From NCBI GenBank assembly GCA_030272585.1, contig BSYQ01000002.1, forward strand, positions 1,364,001 to 1,428,000: a DNA stretch of 64,000 nucleotides. The letters are read 5' to 3'. How positions within the stretch are numbered: the stretch's first letter is position 1; every line of letters starts with the position of its first letter. The notes beneath the pieces were generated by a model. That model was given only the letters and a program-made list of their open reading frames with translations. It did no database searches and was not told where the DNA came from. This document shows positions 49,104 through 60,252 of this stretch, one piece after another. The position numbers and the translations under genes were made by a program. The DNA comes from Bryopsis sp. KO-2023 (taxonomy: Eukaryota > Chlorophyta > Ulvophyceae > Bryopsidales > Bryopsidaceae).

Positions 49104-49690
49104 CTGGTCGTCTCGCTTGCGCAGTCGAAGAGGTCGTCGTTTCGAAGAGTGTCCGCCGCCAGAGTCGCCGCCACGGAGCCGATCACGACAAAATCAAACA
49201 GGATGTCAGACGCTGATTTTCGGACGGTGCGTTGAACTACCAAAAAGTCTCTCTAGCATTTCGGCAGCTTGGGCAGTGGTAAAATGTCTTCAGGAAATTG
49301 CTGAAGCAAGAATGAGACCTTCAAACCGGTACACTGTCGAGCAATACAAAGCAGGGGGGCTGCATTGTGATATGCTTTCTCACAGCTGATCGCCAGCGAC
49401 GCTCTCGTTGCTTCTTTTTCCGTCTATTTTCATTGGTTTTGCCAAACAGCGGTAGCTCCATGAGAACAACCTTTTTTTCTCCTGGGGGTTGCTTTCTTGA
49501 TCAGCATTGCTTACGATTGATAAGAAAAAAACTCACTGAGGTGCCACAAAAGCTTTCTCTCAGTAACACACAAACTTCCAAACTGAAAGGAGGGATCGAA
49601 TTCTCGCTTGTATGACGCATGTTGCGAGCTCTCATATTTTCAACCCGCCTCGACCTACTCTGTTAACCTTTGTTGTGTGGTGTCGTTCAG

Positions 49691-50686
49691 GAGATGATGG
49701 GCGAATACACGATTTTGGCCAAACAATGGGGACTACAGGAAGTCCCAAAGGAGCTATTAGAGAAAAAGAAAGCGAAGGTCATTGTTCTATCCCGGAACTG
49801 TATAACGACCCCTCCACCCGAGATTGGAGGACTGATGTCATTAACGGTCTTGAAGTTGGACGAAAACAGGGTAGGAAACTTCGCTGCGCCTCCGCTCTTG
49901 AACGAGTACTGACGTATGATGAAAAGCATCCCCATTGAGCACTCATGTTTGTTCCACAGATCCGGGTGCTACCAGCTGAAATCGGGAATCTCTATGCTCT
50001 AACGGAGCTGAGTCTGGCGGAAAACATCCTTAACAATCTGCCCGTCGCCCTGGGTGCCATAAAAGGGCTAAAGAAGCTTGTTCTGAACGGGAACCCCATG
50101 ATGGGGAGGCTCCCGGGTTCGACCAAGAAGCTTTGGGAGGTTTGGTACGGCCCTAAGGCGGGGGCGTGTCCAAGCAACGAGATTCAATGCCTCCAACGCC
50201 CTGCATCGACGTCGGGAACACTAAAGATGCGGACATCGTTTATCATGGCATCGTTGAAGCGAGCGCACACTGAAAAAAGAGATACGTGGACCTCAAGGGA
50301 TCTGAGCACCGAGGAAGGATGGACAGGGTACAGGAACTGGACAGCAGTTTTTGAGTTGTGTTTTCAAAAACTATCCTGGGTATTGACTGTTAACGAATAT
50401 AATTTGTCTTTCCAGGGCTTCCAGGGAAACTGAGGATGCGCTCAGTGCCAGGGTTCGACCTGGTGGGAAGTCTGCGTTCGCCCCCCCTGCAGGTAGCTCG
50501 ACCTCGCGAGCTGACCACGGATCCATCCAAATGGCGGCGGAGAAACCTCCAAGTGGAACGCCGGCCGACCAAGAAATGCTCGATGTACATGATAGGAGAC
50601 GAAGAAGACGGTTCTGGAAAAGGTGCTCCCTGATCGGGGGTGCTATGATAGGGATCGCTGCTGTGGCCCTGTGGAGGCGCAGATGA
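49691..50686 (+). CDS. Tail-anchored leucine-rich-repeat protein, right copy (3 exons visible)
   Basis: Mirror copy of the left-arm gene. Exons 49691-49870, 49960-50327 and 50416-50686 join in frame (phases 0 and 2) across introns of 89 and 88 bp. An alternative acceptor lies 9 nt into the last exon. The protein has the same LRR block, hydrophilic middle and C-terminal Arg-rich/hydrophobic tail anchor. It differs from the left copy by only a few residues. Two of them fall in the second LRR, where the hallmark Leu of ITTLPPEIGG is Pro and the following LTSL is LMSL. A third is Lys to Met in SFIKASL. The Leu-to-Pro change affects a core LRR position and may weaken the fold. A possible 24-nt first exon lies at 49203-49226. 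The reading frame is otherwise intact, so this is probably still a gene rather than a pseudogene. Confidence 0.7.
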
Positions 50687-51436
50687 TCGACAGTTCGGTT
50701 TCAATGCGAGAAAATGGCGATAGGAGGCGTTTGTCGAGGTCGAAAATCCCAGGCCAAATGAAAAAGAAAGTGAAGGGAGAAAAGGAAACAAGATTCGGAG
50801 CAAGGGAACTGGATTGTCAAGTTTGAAGGAATTGTCCTAAACCAGGTTGAGGGAGTGAGCTGTATGGAACAAAAACGAACTGAGCGAGATGAAGCGTGCT
50901 CGAATTAATGTGAAGTTACACTGGGGTATTTTTGACGTTCATGTGATTGAGCGTCAGTGAACAAGTCGATGGACTGTTGAACGGGATAGAAGGGAACAAT
51001 TAAGTTGTAAGAGTTGAATTGAATTGATTCCGATTCGCCGGCAGACAAGTGTTTTGAAACACTGGCCTGAAGGCCGAACCTTCAAGGACCGCACATTGAT
51101 ATCTAAGCAAAAGCACGCACTGAATTTCTCTTTGAGAAGACCTCTTTGGTGCTGTCCCTGCCATTGGAGTGTGCGCTCCATATAACCAAAGAAAACGAAA
51201 GAGTGGAGGTGTGGCAGGTACATTTCGTCAGGGCTTTCTTCGGATCTTTTCCAGCATCATAGAGGGTGTTGGCTCTCTTTCGCTGTTATTGCAACAAATC
51301 TAAGGCAATCAGATTTTTTAACACGTTCAGAGCTGTCGACCTCCACTCAGAAAAGCTAACTAACCTCCGACCTCCAACCTCCAGGAGGTACTTGGAGAAA
51401 GATTTTATTGGAGGTGCACACCAGTAGCGAACGTTG

Positions 51437-51504
51437 AGGTAACTCAGTCGGACATTGGGTGACGCAGTCGGACATTGGGTGACGCAGTCGGACATGGGGT
51501 GACG
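51437..51504. repeat. 20-bp tandem repeat, right arm
   Basis: Mirror of 3811-3878, same copy number, so it predates the duplication of the arms. Confidence 0.85.
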
Positions 51505-51947
51505 ACTGGACGCACGCGCATGTACGTGCGTGCTGCTCCTGCGTGGCGGTTGTGTTGCGACAGGGTGAACTCTTCGAAGAGGCAAGGGAGTAGGACTGAC
51601 CACATGGTGCTAGAAAAGGTCGATAGAATGTGCGAAGGGGATAGGAAGGTTCTTGGGGGTTGAATCTCTGTATAAACTTAGGAGCGAAGGGTGCTTGCAA
51701 AGGCCCTTGGGTTCGAGAATTTTCTTAGGGACTGTTGTTTTTCCCTCATTCTTTGTGACGATCACTTGGTGGCGTGACGTTTTTTTTTTTTGAAGTGTTT
51801 TCTTGACAGGGACAAGACTTCTTTTGGGATAACTTGGATTGAGGTGTTTGAGTCTGTGTGAGTGTCTGTGTGGGTGTTTGCCTGTGTGGCTTCTGTTTCT
51901 TGAAACACTTCGACGCCTATGTCAGACCAACGGACATCGGTCAGACC

Positions 51948-52284
51948 GGCAAAATATTCAAAAATCACTATTTTGTCTTCTTTCATCACTATTTTCCGAG
52001 CTGTCGCCCTGGTCGGTCAGGACAGCGTCACAGTCCGACTCCCGTCACTCCGATGCTGTATGTCCGACGAACAAAAAAAGGGGGGTTGGCTTTAGGGTTT
52101 AGGGTTAGCGCGACCGGCGCGCGCCAAGCGAGTGGGCTAAACAAGCGCGGGGTAGACCGGCGCGACCGGCGCGCGTCGAGCGACCGCGAGGTAGACCGGC
52201 GCGCGCCGACTGTCGGACTGTGACGCTATCCAGACTAAAATAGTGATGAAAGAAGACAAAATAGTGATTTTTGAATATTCAGCC
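51948..52284. mobile_element. 337-bp TIR element present only in the right arm
   Basis: Flanked by GGTCAGACC at 51939-51947 and 52285-52293. The matching left-arm site (near 3380) has one GTCAGACC and no insert. The ends are inverted repeats: GGC, then TATTCAAAAATCACTATTTT and a GTCTTCTTTCATCAC extension, mirrored at the other end as AAAATAGTGATGAAAG and GATTTTTGAATATTCAGCC. The interior is GC-rich with repeated gcgcgaccggcgcgcg words and holds no ORF. The 8-9 bp duplication fits hAT (8) or Mutator-like (9). It is a non-autonomous element inserted after the arms formed. Confidence 0.85.
52091..52108 (+). repeat. Telomere-like heptamers inside the right-arm element
   Basis: About two and a half copies of TTTAGGG in a row, inside the 337-bp element. 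They are too few to be a telomere. They may be chance or a captured interstitial telomeric sequence. Confidence 0.5.
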
Positions 52285-52518
52285 GGTCAGACCTGTGTGT
52301 CTGTCGGTCATAAAAGAACCCATTCGATCTTCCCATGCGATGGTGAGAACATAGCAAATCGTGGTGAGAGGGATTTTTTTTTTTCCGGCGTCGCAAAAAA
52401 TCCGCTGACCTCGATTAGGTAGTTCAAGGACCAACCTACCTTTTCCTGTCTACCCCCACCCTCTCCAGTTCCAAAAAAAAGAAGAAGAAAAGAGAAAAAG
52501 AGGCCGCCGGGTGCGAGC

Positions 52519-54687
52519 ATGGCGAAAGGAAAGAGAAAAAGCGAAAGGTGAGGGAGGAAAAAAAATCTGTCGCGCGCGTTCAGGGTGCGGGTCGGTCGTT
52601 CTCTTTTCTTGCTATTTTTTTCAGAAACAAATTCAACAGGAAAGAATGCACGCGTTCCTGTTTGAAACGTAAGGATCCCCTCCACTCGGACGTGCTTTTT
52701 TTTTCACACCTGAGATGAGCTTCAGAAATATTTTTAATCGTTCTTTTTGTAAACAGAGAGGGAGAGTCGGAGCTAAAAAACAAAGAAGGGCGAAAACGAA
52801 AATGGAGAACAGGAGCTCGACGGTGTGGAATCGACCCGTGTTTATTTTTGTTTTTATATCATTCTTATTCTATTTTAGTTCGGTTTATTTTTTTTTTATT
52901 TTTTTGGGGAGGGGGACAGAGGGTTTAGTAGAAGTGAACCCATTTTTTGCTGCTCTGTTTTTCTCTCTGTTTTTGTTACAATTATTTTGTTTTTCCAGGG
53001 TTTTTTTTTGGGGGGGGGGAAAGAAAGGGGTTTCTGTGGAGGGTTGTGTTTTCCCCAATATCTTTTTCATGTATGTTTTTTTTGGGGGGTGGCAAGACAA
53101 ATGGGGGTTCTGTGGAGATGCCCTGTCTTTGTTTTTTTTTTCTTTTTTTTCTTGAAAACAGAGATATTGAATTTTATTCAACTTCCTTTTTCCAATTTTT
53201 TTTTTTCTAGGCAACAGAGCGACGGAAGCCTTGATGACAGACAGGAAAAAATCGAGAACATGTGCGAGTTTCGAAAGGGGAAAAAGAAGATGCTTTTTCT
53301 CATTTTTATATATATTTTTTTGTGTGTGTGTGTGGAGCTGGAAAGGTTCTAGGCTGTTGAAAAAAATGTCCTTTTTTCCCACTAGAAAAAAAATATGTAT
53401 TCTTGTTCTATTTTTTTTTCCTGAGGGGATTCGGTTAAATTTTTCTTCACCACTCTCACTTTTAAATTATGACCTGGTTTTCCCCCCTCTATTTATTTAT
53501 CCCTTTTTCATTTTTTATTTTCCTGAATAATTTTTGGGGAAAGAAGGTGATAGGGGAAAAAATGGACATTAGTTCTATTTTCAGGAATACTGGATTTTCT
53601 TTATTTTCTTATCTATTCCTTACAATTTTGTTTTTTTGCCTCAGAGTGAATCATAATTTCCAATTTATATTTTTAGTATAGCTTTTTTAGTATAGCTTTT
53701 CTAATCAGGGTCAATAAGTGTTGTCTTGGTTCAAAAGAAAACAGAGTCTTTTTTTTTCCCTCTTCCCTTTTTTTTAGTTAAAAAAAAAAAAAGAGTTATT
53801 CCCTCTTCCCTTTCTTTTAGTAACAAAAAATAAAAAAGAAGAAACAAAACTCCTCTGGGGGTGATATATTCTTTTTGTCATAAAAAAAAGTGTTTCACCT
53901 TTTTTTTGTTTCTTTTCCAGCCAGGGTTCAAAATCAAATCAGGAGGAAAAAAAAAGTGCAAAACAGAGAATTTCTTTCCGAGATCAGCTGATGATCTAGA
54001 TGGTCTTCCACTTATGGTAAGAAAAAAAAAGAAAAAAGAAATTGGATGAATAGGAACACAGAGGCAGGTCCCCCACAGCTAGAAAAAAAAAGAGAAATAC
54101 AATGACAAAAAAAATATATTGTTGGTGCTCAAGAGGGTATGGGAGAATTTTGTTGAAGGAAAAAAATAGAAAAAAAAAAATTAAGTTTAACGTTATTTGA
54201 ACCTTTTTTTTTTTCCGTTTAAAAAGGATTTTGTGAAAATGAGCTGACCTTTAATCGACACTTCCCCTGGTAAATTGCTGATTTCTTTTTTTTAACTTTT
54301 TTAATTAATAATTTCCATAAGAACAATTTTTATTTTTATTGTCTTGGTAGTCTTTTTTACTGCCCCAGGCTTTTCTTAGAACTTTCGAAAAAAAAAGTAT
54401 CTGTTTGGGAAAATTTCTTCATCTTGCCATTTTTAAAGCTTCTTTTTTATCGAACGAGTTACTTTATGATTTAATTTTCAAATTTCTTACCCGTTTTCTT
54501 CATTCTAATTTTTTTTTCCCAATCACCACACAAAAGCATATCCTTTGCTTTCAACATTTTCAAAATAAACTGATTTTTCAAAAATATTTAAAAGGTTGCT
54601 TCACCACATTTCTTTTTCCTTATTTTTACTTTTTAGGTTGGATGCACTCGTCACCATCCCGGACTCCGAGGAAAAACCAAAAAAACG
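52519..54687 (+). pseudogene. Intron-rich, homopolymer-rich gene, right copy (decayed)
   Basis: Mirror of 3154-1261. Exon-like pieces: 52519-52547 (ATG, donor gtgagg), 52625-52668 (donor gtaagg), a third after 52755, 53921-54016, and one ending at 54687 (VTIPDSEEKPKK, donor gtaatt). The 53921-54016 block is a clean 96-nt exon (acceptor ttccag, donor gtaag) whose 32 codons include KIKSGGKKKCK and end SADDLDGLPLM. The D-D-L-D-G-x-P-L motif recalls the repeated motif in the U2SURP/SR140 splicing proteins, but one short motif is weak evidence. The third exon has a 4-bp deletion relative to the left arm, which breaks the frame, and an exon near 54230 that is open in the left arm contains stops here. 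The copy therefore looks dead, though retained pieces differ from those of the left copy. Confidence 0.42.
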
Positions 54688-55817
54688 GTAATTCAAAAAG
54701 AGAACCTGATTTGCATGGAAGAAAATCAAAATTTCCTTTCGGGGGAAAAAACCTCAGAACTCCGTGCCATATTTCCATTATTCGCATCAAAAAAAAAATA
54801 TTATATGTACTTTTTAAATTAATTGTACTCCCTCTTCCCTTCCACTTTAATATTCGAGGTATTGCTACTTAACCCTTTGCTATTCGCCCGAACAATGAGG
54901 TGCAGGAATATACTCATGAGTAGAGATACTTGCATGAGGACAACGTCCGGATGGCGTATGTAAGTAATGTTTGGATAATTCGACTAAGCGGTTAGGCGAC
55001 AACTAAGGATCTCCTACAAAACGAGTGGAGCTGATCAAAGCTGTTCATGATAATGAGTCTTCGACTTCTCGAGACACAAGGGGATGACTTTTGGGTTGTA
55101 CGTAAACGGATTCAAGACTACTCCCAAACAATCGCGATCGCAATCATCGCTTTCCTTGCATGCGAAGCAAGAACAACCTCGGACGCTGTTCGCGCCGACT
55201 CGCTTAAATATAAATGTGTGTCGGCAGTCTTACGTATCTACGTATTCGTTTATCTGTGAATATAGCATCCCTTATTTGAAGAGGTTGCCCCTTTGTTTCA
55301 TCTTCTTCATCTCATGTGGTTCACATGTAAGATCTTCCTCCTTTTAAAACCACTTCGAAGGAGCCAGAAAGACCCTTCTCAATCACGATATGCCTATACT
55401 ATTAAGAAGTTCTTGGAGTAAATACATTATTCGTTGATGTTGACAAACTTAGGTAAGAAACAAGACTTTAATAGTAAAATCGCAACAGTCAAATCGCTAT
55501 TGCCATGAGATTTCCTGGCCGCTACAATACCACCTACTCTGCCAGCATACATTTTCATTGATCAAGCAATGCCTTTTACAAGCAACCTCACGTACTGGCT
55601 TTGGTATTGTCGTGAAGCAAAATGTGAAAGGTATTGCTTGTTCAATCACACCTTAGAGATGAGTTAAGCATTATATTGAGTAAATGATATCACCTTGACC
55701 CCATTCTTCCTTGATAAGATTTGTAACTCGAAGTCAATCCTTGACTAAAGTACTTAAAGCACGCAATCTTATCACCTCCAATGTCAGTCGCCTTTCTTTC
55801 ATCGCCTTGAAAATTGC

Positions 55818-56870
55818 GAGAAATGATGCATACGGTATTGTCAAATAACTCTTCGTAGCTTCTTTCATATTAGTATACCTTGAAGAATATATCTCGAAAT
55901 ATATTCTATTTTTCTTATCACAAAAAAACCCGAAAATTGTGTAAAACTCTTATTATCGGGTGGTTTTGTACACTTGATATTTGGAACTGCATAGGGGTGT
56001 TTCGTCTAGAACTTCGTGACTTTATCCTTATCCCATCACTGCCTAGAGTCTTGAGCGTTGTTGAGGTGGAAGGGGGGTGGTGGCAAAGAACGTACACAGG
56101 AGTTTTCTCACACTTGACTCGAAGCCCTAGCTTACCTCTCTTTCTCTTTGAATGTGTATTGTATCAAATGGGCGTTTAGATTCCCCACCCTAAAAATAAA
56201 GAACACACCAAACTCTATCGTAAAACGGGTAACGTTAGGCAAAATAAAAGCATGGGAAGGGTAGACCCTTCATACCTCTCCCCTCTTCCTCGATTCTCTG
56301 AAAAATATAAAAGATAAAGTAATAAAATAAAGTACGAAAGTATTGAAAGAATGTATCAAACCACATCAAGGGCACTGAGAGATACATCAAAGACACTTGG
56401 CATTTCATCGCACCGGAATGTACCTCTTCAGAAGGAGGCAACAAGTGGAAAAGAATTGCATGAAAATGCTCACATCATTTCCGAGGTGTTGGTTCTCTTT
56501 TTCGCATTTAAAAAGCATTGGGGATGTTGAGGGGGGTTACTTGAGTTAAGTCAACAGCGGAGTTAATCGTACCTCAAAATATATGTAAATCTAAAGCGTA
56601 AAATCAAGTGGAGATTGTCGATGCCCTTTGCCCCACAATATTGGCGAAACGAATAGAGGATGGATCTTACTTACCCTCGATTGCGCCTCTAATATTCTCA
56701 ATATATTATCTAAGATGGACTGCGCTTCTGCGGGAGAATTGCATAATCGTCGAATTTTTCCAATCTGGGGGAAAGAAGAAAAGAAAACTTTACACAATGC
56801 GGATCATGAGTAAGGCCTGCTACGGGGTAATAATAATGTGGGGGTTGATCGAGTTGATTAACTTGATTGA
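55818..56870. other. No gene recognised
   Basis: Sequence beyond the known end of the right arm. Whether it still belongs to the arm cannot be told, because its partner would lie before the window. Confidence 0.4.
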
Positions 56871-56871
56871 T

Positions 56872-57056
56872 TTATGGGCCCAATAAAACCATGTTCTAGC
56901 AAATAATCGATTTGAGTTTTTACTTTCTCTAACTCGGCCGGACTCAAACGCTAAAGAGGCCGATTAGGTGGTTCTTGATTTGGTTCTAACTCAATCGAAA
57001 ATTCATGGCCTAACCGCTTAGGGGGTAACCCCTTTGGTAAATCCGGAATAAGAGCG
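56872..57056 (-). pseudogene. Ty3/gypsy reverse transcriptase relic
   Basis: On the minus strand the frame reads ALIPDLPKGLPPKRLGHEFS, then IELEPNQEPPNRPL, a TAG stop, then RLSPAELEKVKTQIDYLLEHGFIGP. This is the N-terminal part of gypsy reverse transcriptase (LPP-R...H-I-L..G..P..RP-YRLSP.E...-KQ-..LL..GFI-PS), with the stop at the conserved Tyr. The flanking sequence does not continue the domain in frame, so it is a short relic. Confidence 0.82.
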
Positions 57057-57059
57057 CAA

Positions 57060-58688
57060 GTATCTCACGCATGAACTGGAACTATCAATATTGATCGAGC
57101 CCGAGGATGGGAGGGGCTTTTTTTTTTCATATGTTCTTGACCAACGAAGAATATTGCTAGTGCTGATGGCGCACATATATGAACGTCCTTTGGTGGAATC
57201 AATGCGAGGAGTCAATGTGCTCATTTATGTTTCGTCTTGGCTTTATGTTTGGTCATATACAACACTAAGCGTAGATATGACGGGAGCCAATCTTTGTTCC
57301 TCATCCATACGCTGAAGTCGCGGAAGTGCATCATTCGGATATCATCTCCACGGCCTAGGATAACCAATTGATAAGAATATGCCTCTTATAAGAGTATAAG
57401 CTGAAAGGATGCTTCGTTATTTCCAAGAATGAATCTGGAAGTATGTCTTTTTTCTCTTCAATTAGGAGGATTCATCTAGCCCTCTCTTTTGTCGATCGAG
57501 AAACTTTTCTGCGTCTCGTTTGGCCACTCTATGTCGCACATCTTATACATCCATCCTTAACGCGATTATGACTTCGGAACGTAATTGCTTCAACCGAAAG
57601 TCTCTTATTGTAGAGTTATCAATATCTACAAGTCTCGTTGCATTGCATAAGATAGAAATCTATGGTTTATTAGGAACTGTTCAATCTCTTGAGAAAATAA
57701 AATATTACAATACTGGACGTATGTCTCGTAAGACAAGTCGTTTCACGCATTTACATATCTCGTCGACCTATAACTTTGTGTCGTCGTTGATATAGCAGAA
57801 GTTCATTACTTCACATATTTCTCCTAACTATTACGGGAAGAATATCACCAAGGAGAAGTGGGCATGCTTATAGGGCGGAAGCGAGCAAAAAAGCTCCTTA
57901 TCATTGGTGGGGAACATGATGACCATATGCATCATTGAGAATGCGGTCATATGCTAGCTTTTTGAAGGAAAAAAGGGGTACCCCTGGATCTATGTTGCAA
58001 AGCGAGGTATGCTATCACAAACAACCTCAAGGTCGGACAAAACTCCTATTCGCACGAAATGCTGGGTGACTCTCACAAGCATAACCCCACCTCCGAAATA
58101 CTTCTCAAATAAACCATGGGGGAAACAAATCTTTTGGAACTTCCACTCTCGTTTCTTTGAGCCACAGGGAAACATCGCGTTCCGCGAGGTGTTTCTAGCG
58201 AGTTCTAGAGAGTTAAATTCCAACCTCGTCAGTAGTTGTACACAAGCAAGCCTTCTTGCGTCGTTGTTTCATGCTTTTGGTCTCATCTAGTCGTCACCTT
58301 CTTCCTGGATTCCATCAAGCTTCGTAGCTTTCAATAACATCAACGCCACCAAGTGGACTTTTCAATAATTACTTTCTTGGGGCGTCAATTGTCAAACGCC
58401 CAAGATAAGGCTCGGGATGAAACTAGAAACTTGGCGGCCGGTCATGCCATTTTCTCTCAAATGCGTCAATAAAGCGCTCGACCTCATGATTTGTTGCAAA
58501 ATTTCACGTGCATTTATGTGTAACTTGAATCTCAAACTTAATTCATGTCGATGCATGTCCCTTGATCCACATCAGTCGATTGGATAAGGTGTATAGCTTT
58601 CGTGATGCACGCCTCGGCCACAATAACGGTTTTTGTGGTATACCTTTTAGAAATGTTGCTCTGAAGGTCCATAACTATTAACAAAGGC
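57060..58688. other. No gene recognised
   Basis: AT-rich, short chance ORFs; may include further decayed gypsy sequence around 57060-57300. Confidence 0.35.
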
Positions 58689-58696
58689 ATTCTTGC

Positions 58697-59706
58697 CATA
58701 CTATGGACGTGATCGGAAATGATCGGCCGTTCATTTTCGATGTCAGGACAGGTCGTTTCACTGATCTGACCTGACACGATCTCGTTCCACATGATTCTAA
58801 AAATGATCGTTTTTTTTTTTTTTTTTTTTTACCGATCATGATCGATGATCGTGATCGTGATCGGCCGATTAAAACCTGATCGATGATCGTGATCGGCCGA
58901 TCAAAGCCTGATCGTGATCGGGATCGGGCTTCCGATTATCGATCTGATCGGCAGCTCCGATCACGACCACGATCACGATCAAGCGTCGCGACCTGTCGGC
59001 ACGTGATCGGTCGATCAAGATCGGTGAAACGCCGATTGATCGGCCGTTGATCCGATCAGCTCCGACCATGATCGGCCATGGATCAATTGATCGGAATTTA
59101 ATTTAAGATTCCGATCATGATCGGTCCCATAATCAATTGATCGGTCAATTGATCGGTCTTACGAAAATGTCCACAAGTCACCACCCGAAGGTGTTTCTGG
59201 AGGTGTAAGGATTCGAACCTAGGACCTCACCGACTGGAATCAAGCAAATCGACGCTTAGACCACCCTGAGCTGCGGTTAGAGTGTGCTCCGTGTCATTAT
59301 ATACCTGATCAGTCAGTCCGACAAACTGAGGTATATAATAACACGGAGGACCTAGTGATCGTGGTTCAGGGTGGTCCAAGCGTTGATTTGCTTGATTCCA
59401 GTCGGTGAGGTCCTAGGTTCGAACCCTTACACCTCCAGAAACACCTTCGGGTGGTGACTTGTGGGCATTTGTGATGGACCGATCAATTGACCGATCAATT
59501 GATCATGGGACCGATCATGATCGGAATCAATTGATCATGATACCGATCTGATCGGCAGCTCTGATCCCGATCACGATCTCGATCAAGCGTCGCACCCTGT
59601 CGGTACCTGATCGGCAGTTTTTGATCGGCCGATCACGATCAGGCCGATCAAAAACTGCCGATCAGGTTGGGCGACCGATCAGATCGGTGATCGGATCCAT
59701 AGTATG
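58697..59706. mobile_element. Non-autonomous hAT derivative (1010 bp) of the 6.1-kb family
   Basis: Exact 8-bp duplications ATTCTTGC (58689-58696 and 59707-59714). The TIR CATACTATGGA is that of the 6.1-kb element. It shares that element's T run after aatgatcg, dense GATCGTGATCGG words and the right-end phrase gatcggtgatcggatcca-agtatg. It has no coding capacity. The centre (about 59108-59525) is a long palindrome holding two tRNA-like sequences. Confidence 0.94.
59205..59440. repeat. Head-to-head tRNA-like pair in the 1.0-kb hAT derivative
   Basis: The plus-strand copy has an A-box-like tggttcagggtgg near 59362 and a perfect B box GGTTCGAACCC at 59417-59427. The minus-strand copy has GGTTCGAATCC (59210-59220). 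The copies lie in opposite arms of the palindrome separated by about 70 nt. Sequence around tgcttgattccagtcggtga resembles a long-variable-arm tRNA but no complete cloverleaf forms. Confidence 0.6.
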
Positions 59707-60058
59707 ATTCTTGCCCCTCATCGAAGAAAGAGATACAAAGCACACATTCAAGACATTGACCTAATACGCCTTACCTTCCTAAGAGTCGCATTCCTTTGTC
59801 TACAACTTTGAGTCCCATTGTTTCGGCATTCGTTGCTGCAACACCGTCCTATACTCGACGGCCCTTTCGGAGTTTACCAAAAGGATCTGTATCACGAAAA
59901 ACTTCTAAGACTTCTTATAATCTAACTAGTTGGCCTTGAGCCGCTCGCTTTCAAGAACTTCAGGTGGATTAGCTTCTTTGGGTGCGTCGTTTCTTTTCTT
60001 TAACCCTCACTAGGCTTTTATGACGATTGATGATAGGTCAATCTGTCCAACACCCAGC

Positions 60059-60243
60059 CAGAGGTGGGTGGTGGCCAGGTGTCGGTCAAACCTAGCCTAC
60101 CTGGCCGGGCCGGTCCCGAATTTTTTTTTCAAGCTTGTCAAGACGGGTTCATATAGGTTGAGCTGGTTCGGCCAATTCGAACAAAGCTAACCAGGGCAAG
60201 AGGTCTGGGCGGGTCCTGTTCCTGGGCCCCCCGCCCACCTCTG
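60059..60243. mobile_element. Small hAT-like MITE (185 bp)
   Basis: TIR CAGAGGTGGG at the left and its reverse complement at the right. The flanks CACCCAGC (60051-60058) and CACCCAAC (60244-60251) match at 7 of 8 bases. The interior is GC-rich with ggccgggccgg words and has no ORF. Confidence 0.75.
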
Positions 60244-60252
60244 CACCCAACC

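Larger units (their letters stand above)
47861..55817. repeat. Right arm of large inverted duplication
   Basis: Reverse-complement partner of 1-7464. Similarity starts abruptly at about 47861, 240 bp after the amidase gene stop, and runs to about 55817, the partner of the first base of the window. It therefore may extend further in the true locus. It is longer than the left arm mainly because of the element at 51948-52284 and a retained block around 53860-54180. Between 50690 and 52518 no gene is recognisable. The inner 860 bp (47861-48720) also lacks a recognisable gene. Confidence 0.93.

Noticed and set aside
52091..52108. Chromosome end or telomere seed
   Set aside because: Only about two and a half heptamers, enclosed in a TIR element with target duplications.
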